A stretch of DNA of 64,000 bases, taken from assembly GCA_016875165.1 (NCBI GenBank), contig VGSF01000014.1:1-64000 (forward strand), given 5' to 3'. The stretch's first letter is position 1; each line of letters opens with the position of its first letter. This document shows positions 42,074 through 51,032 of this stretch, piece after piece. The DNA comes from Deltaproteobacteria bacterium (GTDB lineage Bacteria > Desulfobacterota > SM23-61). Under the pieces are notes generated by a model. The model had not been told where the DNA came from. It saw only the letters and a list, made by a program, of their open reading frames with translations, and made no database searches. A program made the position numbers and the translations under genes.

Positions 42074-43987
42074 TCAATTTTCCTTTCTGATAATGGCAGA
42101 TGAGGGGCAGATATCAGCACAGACACCGCAGCCGTTGCAGATGGCCTCGTCAACCTGGGATTTTCCCTTCTCCTTATTCCAGATCAACCCCGGACATTTA
42201 AAGACCCGTGTGCATAGCCGGGCGCAGCCGCAGGATTCTCCAAGACATTTTTCCTCATCCACATGGACCTTGTATGGGGCTTTCTCTTCCTTGGCTTTGA
42301 CCAGGGCGCATTGCCGGCGGGAAATAAGCACCCGGACTCCACCCTCATCATTGATCAAGTCGAGAATTTTTTCCGTTGTGTCCTGAAGGTCGAAAGGATC
42401 GCAGGTCTCCACTCGCACTCCCAGAGCTTTGCAGAGCTTTTCGATGTCCACGACCGGAGCCGGCGATCCGGTGGCTGTCTCCCCGGTTCCGGCATGGGGC
42501 TGAAAGCCGGTCATGGCTGTGGCGCTGTTGTCCAGGACGACCATGACGAAATCGGACTGATTGTATACGCCATTAATCAAGGCCGGGATGGCGGCGTGGA
42601 AAAAGGTGGAGTCTCCGCAAACCGAGAGAACAGGCTGATTAAATCCGAATTTGTGCAGTTGGCCGAAGCCGGTGGCCAGTCCGGTGCCTGATCCCATGGC
42701 GTGCATGGTTTTGAGCTGGAAAAATCCCGCAGGACCCAGACCGAGGGAGTAGCAACCGATATCGCCGGCGACGAATCCTCCCCGCCCGTCAAGCTTGAGC
42801 GCGCCCTTGATGGCCCAGAAAGTGGCCCGGTGCGGACAGCCGGGGCAGAAACCGAGATCGCGGTTGGGTACGAGGGATTTGGTCATCTCCAGGGCTTTTC
42901 CGCCGTATCCCGCTTCTCTCGGCGAATAGGGTTTACTCATTACTTTTGCTAAGGCATTGATGATCAAGTCCGGGTTGATCTCGCCGAAGGGATGCACATG
43001 CCCCGAACTCTTTCCGTAGAAAGTCCAGGAACCGATTTCCGGGGACCACTCGGCCGCCAGTTCTTTTACGTTGTTTTCCAGGAAGGGGTCTACTTCTTCC
43101 ACGAAGAGCAGACGCTTGGTGTTGGCCATATGTTTGGCCAAAAGCTTGGAAGGCAAGGGCCAGGTGGTGCCGATCTTGAGAATGCCCACTTGATCTTTGA
43201 GTTGTAAGGTTTTTACCGCTTCGAGAGAATAGAACCAGCCGCTGCCCGAGGTGATCATCAGAAGTTCAGGCTTTTCCGGCCCAACATACCAGTTGAAGGG
43301 AGAAGATTCATACATCTCCCGCACCTTGGCCAGTTTCAGGTGAAGGGCCAGGTGACGGAGCGGAGCAGCCACGGGAATGAATATTTTGGAGGTATCGTAA
43401 CGGGCCGTTTTTTTCTCCTGGGGCAGTTCACCCAGGATTACGTTTCCCCGGGCGTGCGAGATGCGCGAGACGCTGCGAACGATCACCAGGCTGTTGATGG
43501 CCTCGGAAAGGTCGAAGGCCCACTTGGTCATATCCTTAGCTTCCTGGAAAGTGGCTGGCTCCAGCAGGGGCAGATCTCCAACCTTGGAGATGAAACGAGA
43601 ATCTTCCTCGTTGGTGGAGGAAAGGGCGGCCGGGTCGTCGGCGGCCACTAAAACCAAGCCACCGCTGCCCACTCCCGACAGGTTGAGGTTGAAGATGAAA
43701 TCCGAGGCCACGTTTACCCCGTTTTGTTTCATGGCGCTTAAGGCCCTAAGGCCGGAGAAAGAAGCGGAAGCAGCGGCTTCCAGGGCTACTTTTTCATTCA
43801 CCGACCATTCCACATAAATTCCCATGTCCTTAGCAACCTGGGAAAGCGTGCCGATGATCTCCGACGATGGATTTCCGGGATAAGCGGCGGCGAATTGCAC
43901 CCCGGCTTCCAGCGCGCCGCGGGCAATGGCCTCGTTGCCCATCAGCAGCTCATTGGAACCAGGAGCATTTTTCTTAATCACAGACAT
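42074..43987 (-). CDS. iorA: Indolepyruvate:ferredoxin oxidoreductase, alpha subunit
   Basis: A 637-residue protein. N-terminal pyrimidine domain (AAAYPGNPSSEIIGTLSQVA), central domain, ThDP-binding domain (GDSTFFHAAIPALINGVYNQ, VVLDNSATAMTGFQPHAG), and C-terminal ferredoxin clusters (CLGESCGCARLCTRVFKCPG and CNGCGVCADICPSSAI). The first cluster loop is the altered form usual in IorA. GGAGGT before ATG 43987 sets the start. Second in the frhB-like-iorA-iorB transcription order. Confidence 0.94.
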   Translation of the reverse strand: MSVIKKNAPGSNELLMGNEAIARGALEAGVQFAAAYPGNPSSEIIGTLSQVAKDMGIYVEWSVNEKVALEAAASASFSGLRALSAMKQNGVNVASDFIFNLNLSGVGSGGLVLVAADDPAALSSTNEEDSRFISKVGDLPLLEPATFQEAKDMTKWAFDLSEAINSLVIVRSVSRISHARGNVILGELPQEKKTARYDTSKIFIPVAAPLRHLALHLKLAKVREMYESSPFNWYVGPEKPELLMITSGSGWFYSLEAVKTLQLKDQVGILKIGTTWPLPSKLLAKHMANTKRLLFVEEVDPFLENNVKELAAEWSPEIGSWTFYGKSSGHVHPFGEINPDLIINALAKVMSKPYSPREAGYGGKALEMTKSLVPNRDLGFCPGCPHRATFWAIKGALKLDGRGGFVAGDIGCYSLGLGPAGFFQLKTMHAMGSGTGLATGFGQLHKFGFNQPVLSVCGDSTFFHAAIPALINGVYNQSDFVMVVLDNSATAMTGFQPHAGTGETATGSPAPVVDIEKLCKALGVRVETCDPFDLQDTTEKILDLINDEGGVRVLISRRQCALVKAKEEKAPYKVHVDEEKCLGESCGCARLCTRVFKCPGLIWNKEKGKSQVDEAICNGCGVCADICPSSAIIRKEN

Positions 43988-44144
43988 CTTTACCTCCAAA
44001 ATACAGGGTCCAAGGGGTCAAGGATTCCAGGGGTCCAGTGAAATGCCCAAGAATGCCAAAGATTGAAACCTTGAACCTTCGAGTTCTCAAAACCTATTTT
44101 TTCACTTGAACCCTTGAACCCTGGAATCCTTGAACCCTCGATTT
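43988..44144. repeat. Imperfect palindrome between the frhB-like gene and iorA
   Basis: GGGGTCAAGGATTCCAGGGG and TCCAGTGAAA on the left pair with TTTTCACTTGAACCC and CCTGGAATCCTTGAACCC on the right: a long imperfect hairpin in the gap inside the operon. It could act as an attenuator or be a dispersed repeat. Confidence 0.6.
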
Positions 44145-45257
44145 TTAATCTGGCCAAAGGGGGCGCAGGGCATCCGCTCCTTGCAGATAAAGCAGGTTTT
44201 CCTTGCTCCCCGTGCGTTTTACGATATTCTCCAGAGCGCGTTTCTTCTTTAGCAGGGCCGCTTCTTTAAGATGATCAAGATTGGCCCCGGGCAGCTCGGC
44301 TATTTCAATTACTCTGGCCCGGCGCGCCTCTTCCATAAGTTCCTGACCCCTAAGAGTGCGCACGATGACTGTGTTCCAACCGGCGAGGCCTTCCACCGCC
44401 CCCACGGAAAGATCTGAAAATTCTGCAGTCATGTCCACGCAGACTGTGCAAGTTGGCCGGATGAACGGGCGGATCAAATCCAGGGGAATGGATTTCAGTC
44501 CTTCCGGAAGCTCCATCTGGAAGACATTCGCCGGCGGGGGCGGAATGTCCATTTTGCCGATCTTTTGAACTGCATACTCTTTCTTAAGAAATCGGAAAAA
44601 ATCTCTGTAAGAGAGCGCCCAGGTGCAGAAAAGGCCAATGACCAGGCTAAGCTTTTCGATGTTGTTCTTATCCTCCAGGGGATTTAAGCGCATTTTTCCC
44701 AGAGCCAGGACCTGACAGGGAATGCCGACCGCGGCGATACTTTTGTATGAATCCTGAGCTCCTTTATGGAAGGCCTCAAGAGTGGGGGAGGCGATGTAAT
44801 TGGAGCCGGCGCAGGCCAAGACTTGCCTTTTATTCCGGGCCAGCGCCCCTGAAGAAAGAAGCTCTTTCTCTCTTTTGGTGAGGATGGCCGCATCGATCAT
44901 CCCTTTTTTTAAAGCCAGGGCCACCAATGTGGAGGCTATCCCGCCGTATTGGCTCTTGGCCAGAGCGGCTTTGTCCAAGGATTTGGCCATAACCACCTGA
45001 AGATGGGTTCCCAGGGAATCGCCCGGGTAAGGGGCGCCGAATGTGCGTTGATTGACTTCATCCAGGCTGGAGGGCGTTCGGGGACAAAAGGAATAACACC
45101 TCCCCTGCGACAGATTGCAATTATCCATCAGCACAACTTTTCCTTTATAAACCCGGAAGTACGGGCAGAGGCCCAGGCAGGCACCGCAGAGCGTGCACAA
45201 ATCGGTTTTGATAACTTCTTTTTCCAGGTCTTGCGGACCCTTGATCTCCGTGCTCAT
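44145..45257 (-). CDS. Coenzyme F420 hydrogenase/dehydrogenase beta-subunit-like (FrhB family)
   Basis: A 370-residue protein with an N-terminal 4Fe-4S motif (LCTLCGACLGLCPYF), a second Cys set (CNLSQGRCYSFCPRT), the FrhB N-terminal region (AKSQYGGIASTLVALALKKG) and C-terminal GIPCQVLALGKMR and PTCTVCVDMTAEFSDLSVGA. FrhB-family proteins move electrons between flavin, Fe-S centres and a partner. Placement upstream of iorAB on the same strand suggests an electron acceptor for IorAB; F420 itself is not implied. Confidence 0.87.
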   Translation of the reverse strand: MSTEIKGPQDLEKEVIKTDLCTLCGACLGLCPYFRVYKGKVVLMDNCNLSQGRCYSFCPRTPSSLDEVNQRTFGAPYPGDSLGTHLQVVMAKSLDKAALAKSQYGGIASTLVALALKKGMIDAAILTKREKELLSSGALARNKRQVLACAGSNYIASPTLEAFHKGAQDSYKSIAAVGIPCQVLALGKMRLNPLEDKNNIEKLSLVIGLFCTWALSYRDFFRFLKKEYAVQKIGKMDIPPPPANVFQMELPEGLKSIPLDLIRPFIRPTCTVCVDMTAEFSDLSVGAVEGLAGWNTVIVRTLRGQELMEEARRARVIEIAELPGANLDHLKEAALLKKKRALENIVKRTGSKENLLYLQGADALRPLWPD

Positions 45258-45315
45258 TTTCTTTTCCTTTTTTACTGTTGTTATATTAATTGTACCACTT
45301 TAGCCTTTTGAAAAG

Positions 45316-45435
45316 TGGTCAAATCCCCCTTCATCCCCCTTTTCCAAAGGGGGAAAAAGTGGAATCTTTTATCGAAGGCATTGAGAAAAGTTCTCCTCCC
45401 TTTGGAAAAGGGAGGCCGGGAGGGATTTCCGGGAA
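45316..45435. repeat. CCCCCTTCATCC/GGGAGG palindromic repeat
   Basis: AAATCCCCCTTCATCCCCC with CTTTTCCAAAGGGGG on the left is matched by CCCTTTGGAAAAGGGAGG and GGGAGGGATTT on the right, a common dispersed palindrome. Located beyond the 5' end of the frhB-like gene. Confidence 0.6.
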
Positions 45436-45560
45436 TGCCTTTTCAAAATGCTAAATTGATACCATTAATTCAGGTTGTTCTATGGAATCAATCGAGGGAA
45501 ATAAAAAATCCTTTTTCGTCAATTTTCTAAAGCATATCCTTAATTTTGTCAAACAAAATC

Positions 45561-45718
45561 TGATGGCTTCGTAAAAAGTCAAAAAAGACATTTTTCTTTC
45601 ATTCCGGCGAAAGCCGGAATCCAGTCCTTTCAATTAGTTATAAATTTTCTGGACTCCGGTTTTCACCTGTCTGCCAGGCACAGGCAGGCCGGAGTGACGA
45701 CTTTTTACGAAGACATCA
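45561..45718. mobile_element. TGATGG-TTCGTAAAAAGTC MITE-like element, short copy
   Basis: Inverted ends TGATGGCTTCGTAAAAAGTC (45561-45580) and its complement (45699-45718), one mismatch. Internal CATTCCGGCGAAAGCCGGAA. Same family as 30264-30533. A CTGCCAGGCACAGGCAG palindrome lies within. Confidence 0.75.
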
Positions 45719-45737
45719 AATCTGAAAGGTCTTCAAA

Positions 45738-45854
45738 TCAGACATAGCCAAGGGGGGGCCTAATACTTCCCTGATCAATGCGTTTTCCCTTTCGATCTAC
45801 GATGGCCACAAAATTGTTGTTGGCATGAAGATCCACTCCGACGTACAATCTCAT
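45738..45854 (-). pseudogene. IS110-family transposase, N-terminal fragment
   Basis: A 38-residue frame: MRLYVGVDLHANNNFVAIVD then RKGKRIDQGSIRPPLGYV and a stop. YVGVDLHANNN with the first catalytic Asp is the start of IS110/IS1111 transposases of about 350-400 residues. AGGAGGTGCC precedes the ATG. The rest is absent. Confidence 0.75.
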
Positions 45855-46250
45855 CAGGCACCTCCTTAGGTTAAGATTGAACTCCTTTCCCAAGCATATC
45901 AGGAAGGTGTTTCTCATGCCAGGGGAGGGAGGATACTTGGGGGGATCCCGAATTCCCTCCCCCTGGATGGGGGAGGGTTAGGGTGGGGGTGTTAATAACT
46001 TGGATTTATTTTCTTTTGAATTCTTTTCATCAACCTGAGAACCTCCTTGAGGAAAAGCGTCCGTTCTGGGCGTGCATAGGGTATAAGAAAAGGGGGATCA
46101 ATGCCGGAGCTTGGAGAAGACGGTAGAGGTGTTGGCTCAAAAACTAATCAAATGAAAAGAAAGGTGTAGGAACACTCCCAGGATCAACAGATGGGGGAGG
46201 TTTCTATCCATCGAAAAGTCGCCGACCCATCCTGGCATTTGCATTTTAAC
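45855..46250. other. Gap between IS110 fragment and CoA-transferase
   Basis: Contains CCCTCCCCC/GGGGGAGGG palindromic bases near 45955-45990. No gene recognised. Confidence 0.4.
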
Positions 46251-47438
46251 TTAGACTGCACCTTCGGCAGCCAGATTTTCAATATCCTCTGAAGACATTC
46301 CCAGCATACCGGAGAGAACTTCTACCGTATGTTCACCGGCGTCCGGAGAGGCTTTTTCTATTTTGCACGCGGTGCGGGAAAATTTCATGGGGGTACCGGC
46401 CACCTTGAGTTTACCCGCGCGATGATGCTCCACTTCGACGATCATCTCCCTCTCCCGGATATGCGGGTCATTAACCACCTGGGCCATATTATTCATTGGA
46501 CCGCACATGATCCCAGCAGGTTCCAAAAGGGCCAGCCATTCGGCTGTAGTTTTGGTTTTCATCAGCTCATTCATGAGGGGTTCAAAAGCCTGATAATGGG
46601 CAATACGATCCTTGTGGGATTGGAATCGGGGGTCAGAAAGCAAATCTTCCCGCCCGGCAAGCTTGCAAAACTTTTGCCATTCTGCCTCGGGAATCGTGAT
46701 GAGCACCAGGTACCCATCTTTGGTCGGAAAAATCTGAAAAGGCGTATTCAAAGGATGGCGTGTCCCCAACGGCGTAGGAACCTGGCCTGTGGCCAGATAT
46801 CGGATCAGGGCGTTTTCACAGAGGGCCACCTGGCTGTCCACCATGGCTACATCAATCCACTGCCCTTCTCCGCTCTTCTCCTTCTCATGAAGAGCCGCTA
46901 AAATGGCGATGGCCGAAAACAAACCGGCCCCCATGTCCCCAATGGAATATCCGACCCGCACAGGGGGTCTTCCCGGCTCTCCGGTAATACTTACGGTTCC
47001 CCCCATCCCCTGGGCGATCATGTCATAAGCCGGTTTTTGGGCATAAGGCCCTTTTTGGCCAAACCCGGATAAAGAGGCGTAAACGAGCTTTGGGTTTTGC
47101 TGGCGAATGGCTTCATAACCAAATCCCAGCCGTTCCATGACCCCCGGACGAAAATTCTCTACGAGGATGTCCACCTGTTTGACCAGTTGAAAGACAATTT
47201 TTTTGGCCCGTTCATGGCGAAGGTTCAGGGTAATGCTTTTTTGACCCCGATTGACGCTCAGAAAATAAGAGCTGATTCCCTCAATAAAAGGTCCATTACG
47301 GCGGGCCGTATCTCCTTTGCCTGGCTCTTCGATCTTGATGACTTCTGCTCCCAGGTCGCAGAGGAGCATGGTGCAGAAAGGGCCGGCCAGGGCCCGGGCA
47401 AAACTCAGTACTTTGACTCCTTCCAAAGGTCCAGGCAT
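46251..47438 (-). CDS. CaiB/BaiF family (type III) CoA-transferase
   Basis: A 395-residue protein: PLEGVKVLSFARALAGPFCT, LLCDLGAEVIKIEEPGKGD, VENFRPGVMERLGFGYEAIR, SLSGFGQKGPYAQKPAYDMI. D139 in PAYDMIAQ is the residue that forms the acyl-anhydride intermediate. It moves CoA between organic acids. AAGGAGAG precedes ATG 47438. It is the last gene of a transporter operon, 49 bases after the TRAP permease gene, so it probably activates the imported acid. Confidence 0.92.
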   Translation of the reverse strand: MPGPLEGVKVLSFARALAGPFCTMLLCDLGAEVIKIEEPGKGDTARRNGPFIEGISSYFLSVNRGQKSITLNLRHERAKKIVFQLVKQVDILVENFRPGVMERLGFGYEAIRQQNPKLVYASLSGFGQKGPYAQKPAYDMIAQGMGGTVSITGEPGRPPVRVGYSIGDMGAGLFSAIAILAALHEKEKSGEGQWIDVAMVDSQVALCENALIRYLATGQVPTPLGTRHPLNTPFQIFPTKDGYLVLITIPEAEWQKFCKLAGREDLLSDPRFQSHKDRIAHYQAFEPLMNELMKTKTTAEWLALLEPAGIMCGPMNNMAQVVNDPHIREREMIVEVEHHRAGKLKVAGTPMKFSRTACKIEKASPDAGEHTVEVLSGMLGMSSEDIENLAAEGAV

Positions 47439-47487
47439 TTAATCTCTCCTTTGCCATAAATTTTTATCGGGAAATCCTTTTGTGCAT

Positions 47488-49437
47488 TTAAGGACGCTCT
47501 TCCAAGTCAGGCCGGGCTACAAGGTTCGGGCGCCGCAGCCTTTGGCTGATGTAAGCGGAGGCAATCAAAGTCGCTCCTACTAAGTCCGTGGTAAGACCAG
47601 GTTTAAACAGGAGGAGGCCCCCCGCGATGAATAGGAGGCGCTCAAAAATATTCGTTGGCCTGGCGAAGTACCCAAAGATTCCGGCGGACAAGAATAAAAC
47701 ACCCGTCAAGGCAGTGAGGGTGGTGGAAATAATTTTTAAAGGTTCCCCCTGCATCAAAAGAGCTGGGTAGTAAACAAAGGTAAAAGGAATAAGATAGGAC
47801 CCCAGACACAGGCTCATGGCAATTACAGCCATGCGCAGCCAGTTTCCACCAGAGATGGTTACGGCGGTATAAACAGCTACGCAAACCGGCGGACTGATGT
47901 TCCCCAGTACGGAATAATAGAAAATAAACATGTGGGCGGGAAGGCCTTTAACCTCCAGCCCGATCAGGGTGGAACCCAGCACCGCAGCTCCGATGATGTA
48001 AGCCGCAGTCGTGGGCATCCCCATGCCCAGGATCATGATAATGACCATGGTGAAAAACAAGGCCAAAAGGACATTCACTCCCGCCAGACTCAGGATGGCT
48101 TCGGACATCTTGACGGCAAGGCCTGTTAGAGACACCAAAGATACGGCCATCTGCACGCAAACCGCCATGACCATGAGAGTGGCTAAAGCGGTTATGGCCC
48201 CGGAGGAGAGAGCCCGGGCAAGAATTCGTGTCCGCCCCCAAATTTGCTTAGGAGAATAGATTCTGCTGATGAGAAATGTGCCCATAGCAGCGATCAGGGC
48301 GAATGCGGCAGCCAGTTGGGCGGGCAGCAACAAGATTAAAATGTAAAGGAGGATTCCTATGGGGATAAACAAATTTACCATGGCTGCAGGGTCGAAAACT
48401 TCCCGGGTTTTGGGCATGAGTTCTGCCGGAACTTTTCCCAGGCCATATTTTTTAGCGCTGAAGAAAACTCCGGCCCCGACTCCAAAAAAGTATATGAGGG
48501 CTGGAATAATAGCCGCCACGCAGACATAAAGATAGGGAATGCCCAGCATTTCAGCCATGACAAAGGCTCCCACCCCCATAATGGGAGGCATAATCTGGCC
48601 CCCGGAAGAGGCGGAGGCCTCAATGGCTCCAGCTAACTCTGGTTTATAGCCCAGCTTTTTCATCGTGGGGATGGTGAAAGTTCCGGTGGTCGCTACATTG
48701 GCAACCGCCGAACCGGAGAGCGTGCCAAAGCAGGCGCTGGAGATCACGGCTATTTGCCCCGCACCCCCGCTAATTCGCCCGCCAAAATATCGAGCAAGAT
48801 TCATGAATGTGTCTCCCACACCCGTAGCGAATAAGACTGGCCCGAGGAGGAGAAATATGGCGATGACCCGGCAGGTTAAATCCGTGAGTAGACCCCAGTA
48901 TCCTTCGGTCATCATGTAAAAATGGTAAAGAATCTCCCGTAGAGGGAAGCCAGGATGACCGAAAAAGCCAGGGATAAAATCGCCAAAGAGGGCATAAAGT
49001 AAAAAAAGAATGGCCATGATAGGTATAATTTTGCCCGTGGTACGCCGGGTCGCTTCAAGCAGCATGATTCCCAGGAAGGCGCTGAAGACCAGTTCATAGG
49101 GTTGATACATCCACCGCTGCCGGGTGATTTCCTCCCAGTTCCAAAGAACATAGCCGCAAACGATGAAACTGGCAATCATCATCACAATATCAAGTCCAGC
49201 TGGAGAATTTTTCCGGCCCCAAAGAACTGTCTCCCAGAAGCTTGAAGATTGTGCCTTCAGTCGGCTCTTGCTTAAAGGGAAATAAAGGAAGACCAGGGCA
49301 AAAGCAAAACTTAAAAAGATAGAGCCCTGGATGACCGGATGCCAGGCACCTGCTAAGGAAGTGTAAATGGTGGCCGCAACTAATATACTAACAAAAAATA
49401 TGCCTATGAATTTCCAGAATCCACTTAGTTCTCTCAT
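47488..49437 (-). CDS. TRAP transporter fused permease (DctQM type, TAXI system)
   Basis: A 649-residue membrane protein with many hydrophobic segments. The first about 180 residues correspond to the small DctQ-like part. The large part has VGDTFMNLARYFGGRISGGA, SGSAVANVATTGTFTIPTMK, SASSGGQIMPPIMGVGAFVM and GMGMPTTAAYIIGAAVLGST, conserved in TIGR02123 fused permeases. Imports an organic acid with the TAXI binding protein at 49964, driven by an ion gradient. Upstream comes a small lipoprotein gene. Confidence 0.92.
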   Translation of the reverse strand: MRELSGFWKFIGIFFVSILVAATIYTSLAGAWHPVIQGSIFLSFAFALVFLYFPLSKSRLKAQSSSFWETVLWGRKNSPAGLDIVMMIASFIVCGYVLWNWEEITRQRWMYQPYELVFSAFLGIMLLEATRRTTGKIIPIMAILFLLYALFGDFIPGFFGHPGFPLREILYHFYMMTEGYWGLLTDLTCRVIAIFLLLGPVLFATGVGDTFMNLARYFGGRISGGAGQIAVISSACFGTLSGSAVANVATTGTFTIPTMKKLGYKPELAGAIEASASSGGQIMPPIMGVGAFVMAEMLGIPYLYVCVAAIIPALIYFFGVGAGVFFSAKKYGLGKVPAELMPKTREVFDPAAMVNLFIPIGILLYILILLLPAQLAAAFALIAAMGTFLISRIYSPKQIWGRTRILARALSSGAITALATLMVMAVCVQMAVSLVSLTGLAVKMSEAILSLAGVNVLLALFFTMVIIMILGMGMPTTAAYIIGAAVLGSTLIGLEVKGLPAHMFIFYYSVLGNISPPVCVAVYTAVTISGGNWLRMAVIAMSLCLGSYLIPFTFVYYPALLMQGEPLKIISTTLTALTGVLFLSAGIFGYFARPTNIFERLLFIAGGLLLFKPGLTTDLVGATLIASAYISQRLRRPNLVARPDLEERP

Positions 49438-49526
49438 GGACTGGCCCCCCCTTACCGCTTTTTGAAGGGAGCGGATGAGCTCCCTTCAAAGGATGGAATT
49501 GAAACTTCAGAAAAGGACTTGCCCTT

Positions 49527-49931
49527 TTATTTTTTCTTCTCTTCCACTTCCAGCGGGGCCACGGCAACGGTTCCTTTATCCCCAATTGCCTTTACCGAAT
49601 AGATGCCCGGCTTAGCATTCATGGGAATACCACTTTTGGCTTTGAAAGCCCCTGCTTCATTAGCTTCTTTTATCATGGGTTCCTCCCCCAATTCCACGGG
49701 GATGCCATCGACAACCGTAAGGACTTCAATTTTTTCTCCCGGGATGAAACCAGAGCCACGAATGGTGATGATACTCGCTGCCAGGCCGCTTATGGGCGTA
49801 ATAACTAGGCTGGCTGCGGGCGCTCCTGTTATGGGCCTTTCTTGAAGCATGGTGCAAGCCATGGTCCCCATGAATAAAACCGCACAGGCGAAAACGATTT
49901 GTATGAACTTTAAGCTTGTCAATTCGCGCAT
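49527..49931 (-). CDS. Small lipoprotein with IPT/TIG-like beta domain
   Basis: A 134-residue protein with a signal peptide and lipobox (VLFMGTMAC), then LVITPISGLAASIITIRGSG, FIPGEKIEVLTVVDGIPVEL and PGIYSVKAIGDKGTVAVAPL, a single immunoglobulin-like IPT/TIG-type fold. It lies between the TAXI binding protein and the permease, an unusual place. It may anchor or present the binding protein; function unknown. Confidence 0.75.
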   Translation of the reverse strand: MRELTSLKFIQIVFACAVLFMGTMACTMLQERPITGAPAASLVITPISGLAASIITIRGSGFIPGEKIEVLTVVDGIPVELGEEPMIKEANEAGAFKAKSGIPMNAKPGIYSVKAIGDKGTVAVAPLEVEEKKK

Positions 49932-49963
49932 TTTATATCACCTCCTGTCAGGTTGGTATGAGT

Positions 49964-50947
49964 TTATTTTATCCCGGGGGGCAAGAGTTTATCAGGAATC
50001 TTTAATCCAAGCTCGCGGTAAAACTTAACAGCTCCAGGATGGAGGGGAACGTCGCAATATTCCATGGTCAACTTGGGGAAATCAACCAGGCCACCGTCTC
50101 TGAAGGAAGCATCCACCTTGGCCATATCCGCTCTCTTGGGGTATATGGCTTTAAGAATTTTGTAGATTACCTCTTCCGGCACATCTTTGTCGGCCATTTC
50201 CCCCTCGACAAAAGCCAGCGTTAAATAATCTTTGTCATGACCCTTATACTGCCCGCCAGGGCTTAAGATCCCTTTCCCGTGGGCTGGGTATTTTTCATTA
50301 TACCTTTTAAGATGTTCTTCGGTAATCGGGAGAAAATTAAGGGGCCTGGATAGGGCCAGCTCTGTTATCCCGCCATCGCGAAAACCGGGCCTTGACCAGG
50401 CATCGACTGTCTTAGCTTTCATGGCCTCCAGGTTTGACGCAGTCCCACCCCATTTATAATCGGAGGTGATTCCGTTTGCTTCCAAAAACAATTTAGCCAA
50501 CCTTTCGGAAGTGGTCGCCGGATTCATCGCCATTTTCCTTCCATGCAAGCCTTCGATTGTTGAGATTCCGCTATCCTTGCCAGCGACGAAGGTGTGGGTG
50601 GTGACCGCCGTAGCAGCAAGCATCCTAATATTAGGATTCTTCTGGTCCTTGAAGTCATACTGCCCGTGGTAGGCTGTATAAGCCGAGATCGGGTTAACCT
50701 GGGCAAGTTTTAAGAGACCCATTCTCATCCTGCTCAAGTTCTCGATCCATCCGCCGGTCTCAACGACGGTGATAGTGATCTCGCCAGGGTAAGCCTCATT
50801 GACCGCTTTGGCAAATAGAACACAGTGGGCATATCCGCTGGATCTGACACTGGTCGCCCCCCACTTGAGGCGGAAATCCTTTGCTTCTACTATAGTTAGA
50901 CTGCCAATGGCAACCAATACCAATAAAAAGAATATTATCTTCTTCAT
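49964..50947 (-). CDS. TAXI family TRAP transporter solute-binding protein
   Basis: A 327-residue protein with signal peptide MKKIIFFLLVLVAIGSLTIV, cleavage near EA-KD. Body: LKWGATSVRSSGYAHCVLFA, VETGGWIENLSRMRMGLLKL, GLHGRKMAMNPATTSERLAK, KTVDAWSRPGFRDGGITELA, typical of TAXI proteins. Binds the substrate outside the membrane for the permease at 47488. GGAGG fixes ATG 50947. Confidence 0.9.
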   Translation of the reverse strand: MKKIIFFLLVLVAIGSLTIVEAKDFRLKWGATSVRSSGYAHCVLFAKAVNEAYPGEITITVVETGGWIENLSRMRMGLLKLAQVNPISAYTAYHGQYDFKDQKNPNIRMLAATAVTTHTFVAGKDSGISTIEGLHGRKMAMNPATTSERLAKLFLEANGITSDYKWGGTASNLEAMKAKTVDAWSRPGFRDGGITELALSRPLNFLPITEEHLKRYNEKYPAHGKGILSPGGQYKGHDKDYLTLAFVEGEMADKDVPEEVIYKILKAIYPKRADMAKVDASFRDGGLVDFPKLTMEYCDVPLHPGAVKFYRELGLKIPDKLLPPGIK

Positions 50948-51032
50948 TTCCTTCACCTCCTTGAAAAATTGATTTCAGGATTCGATAGCCAGTGAGATTT
51001 TTTCTTAAGACACCTCCTTTCTTCGTTGATCC

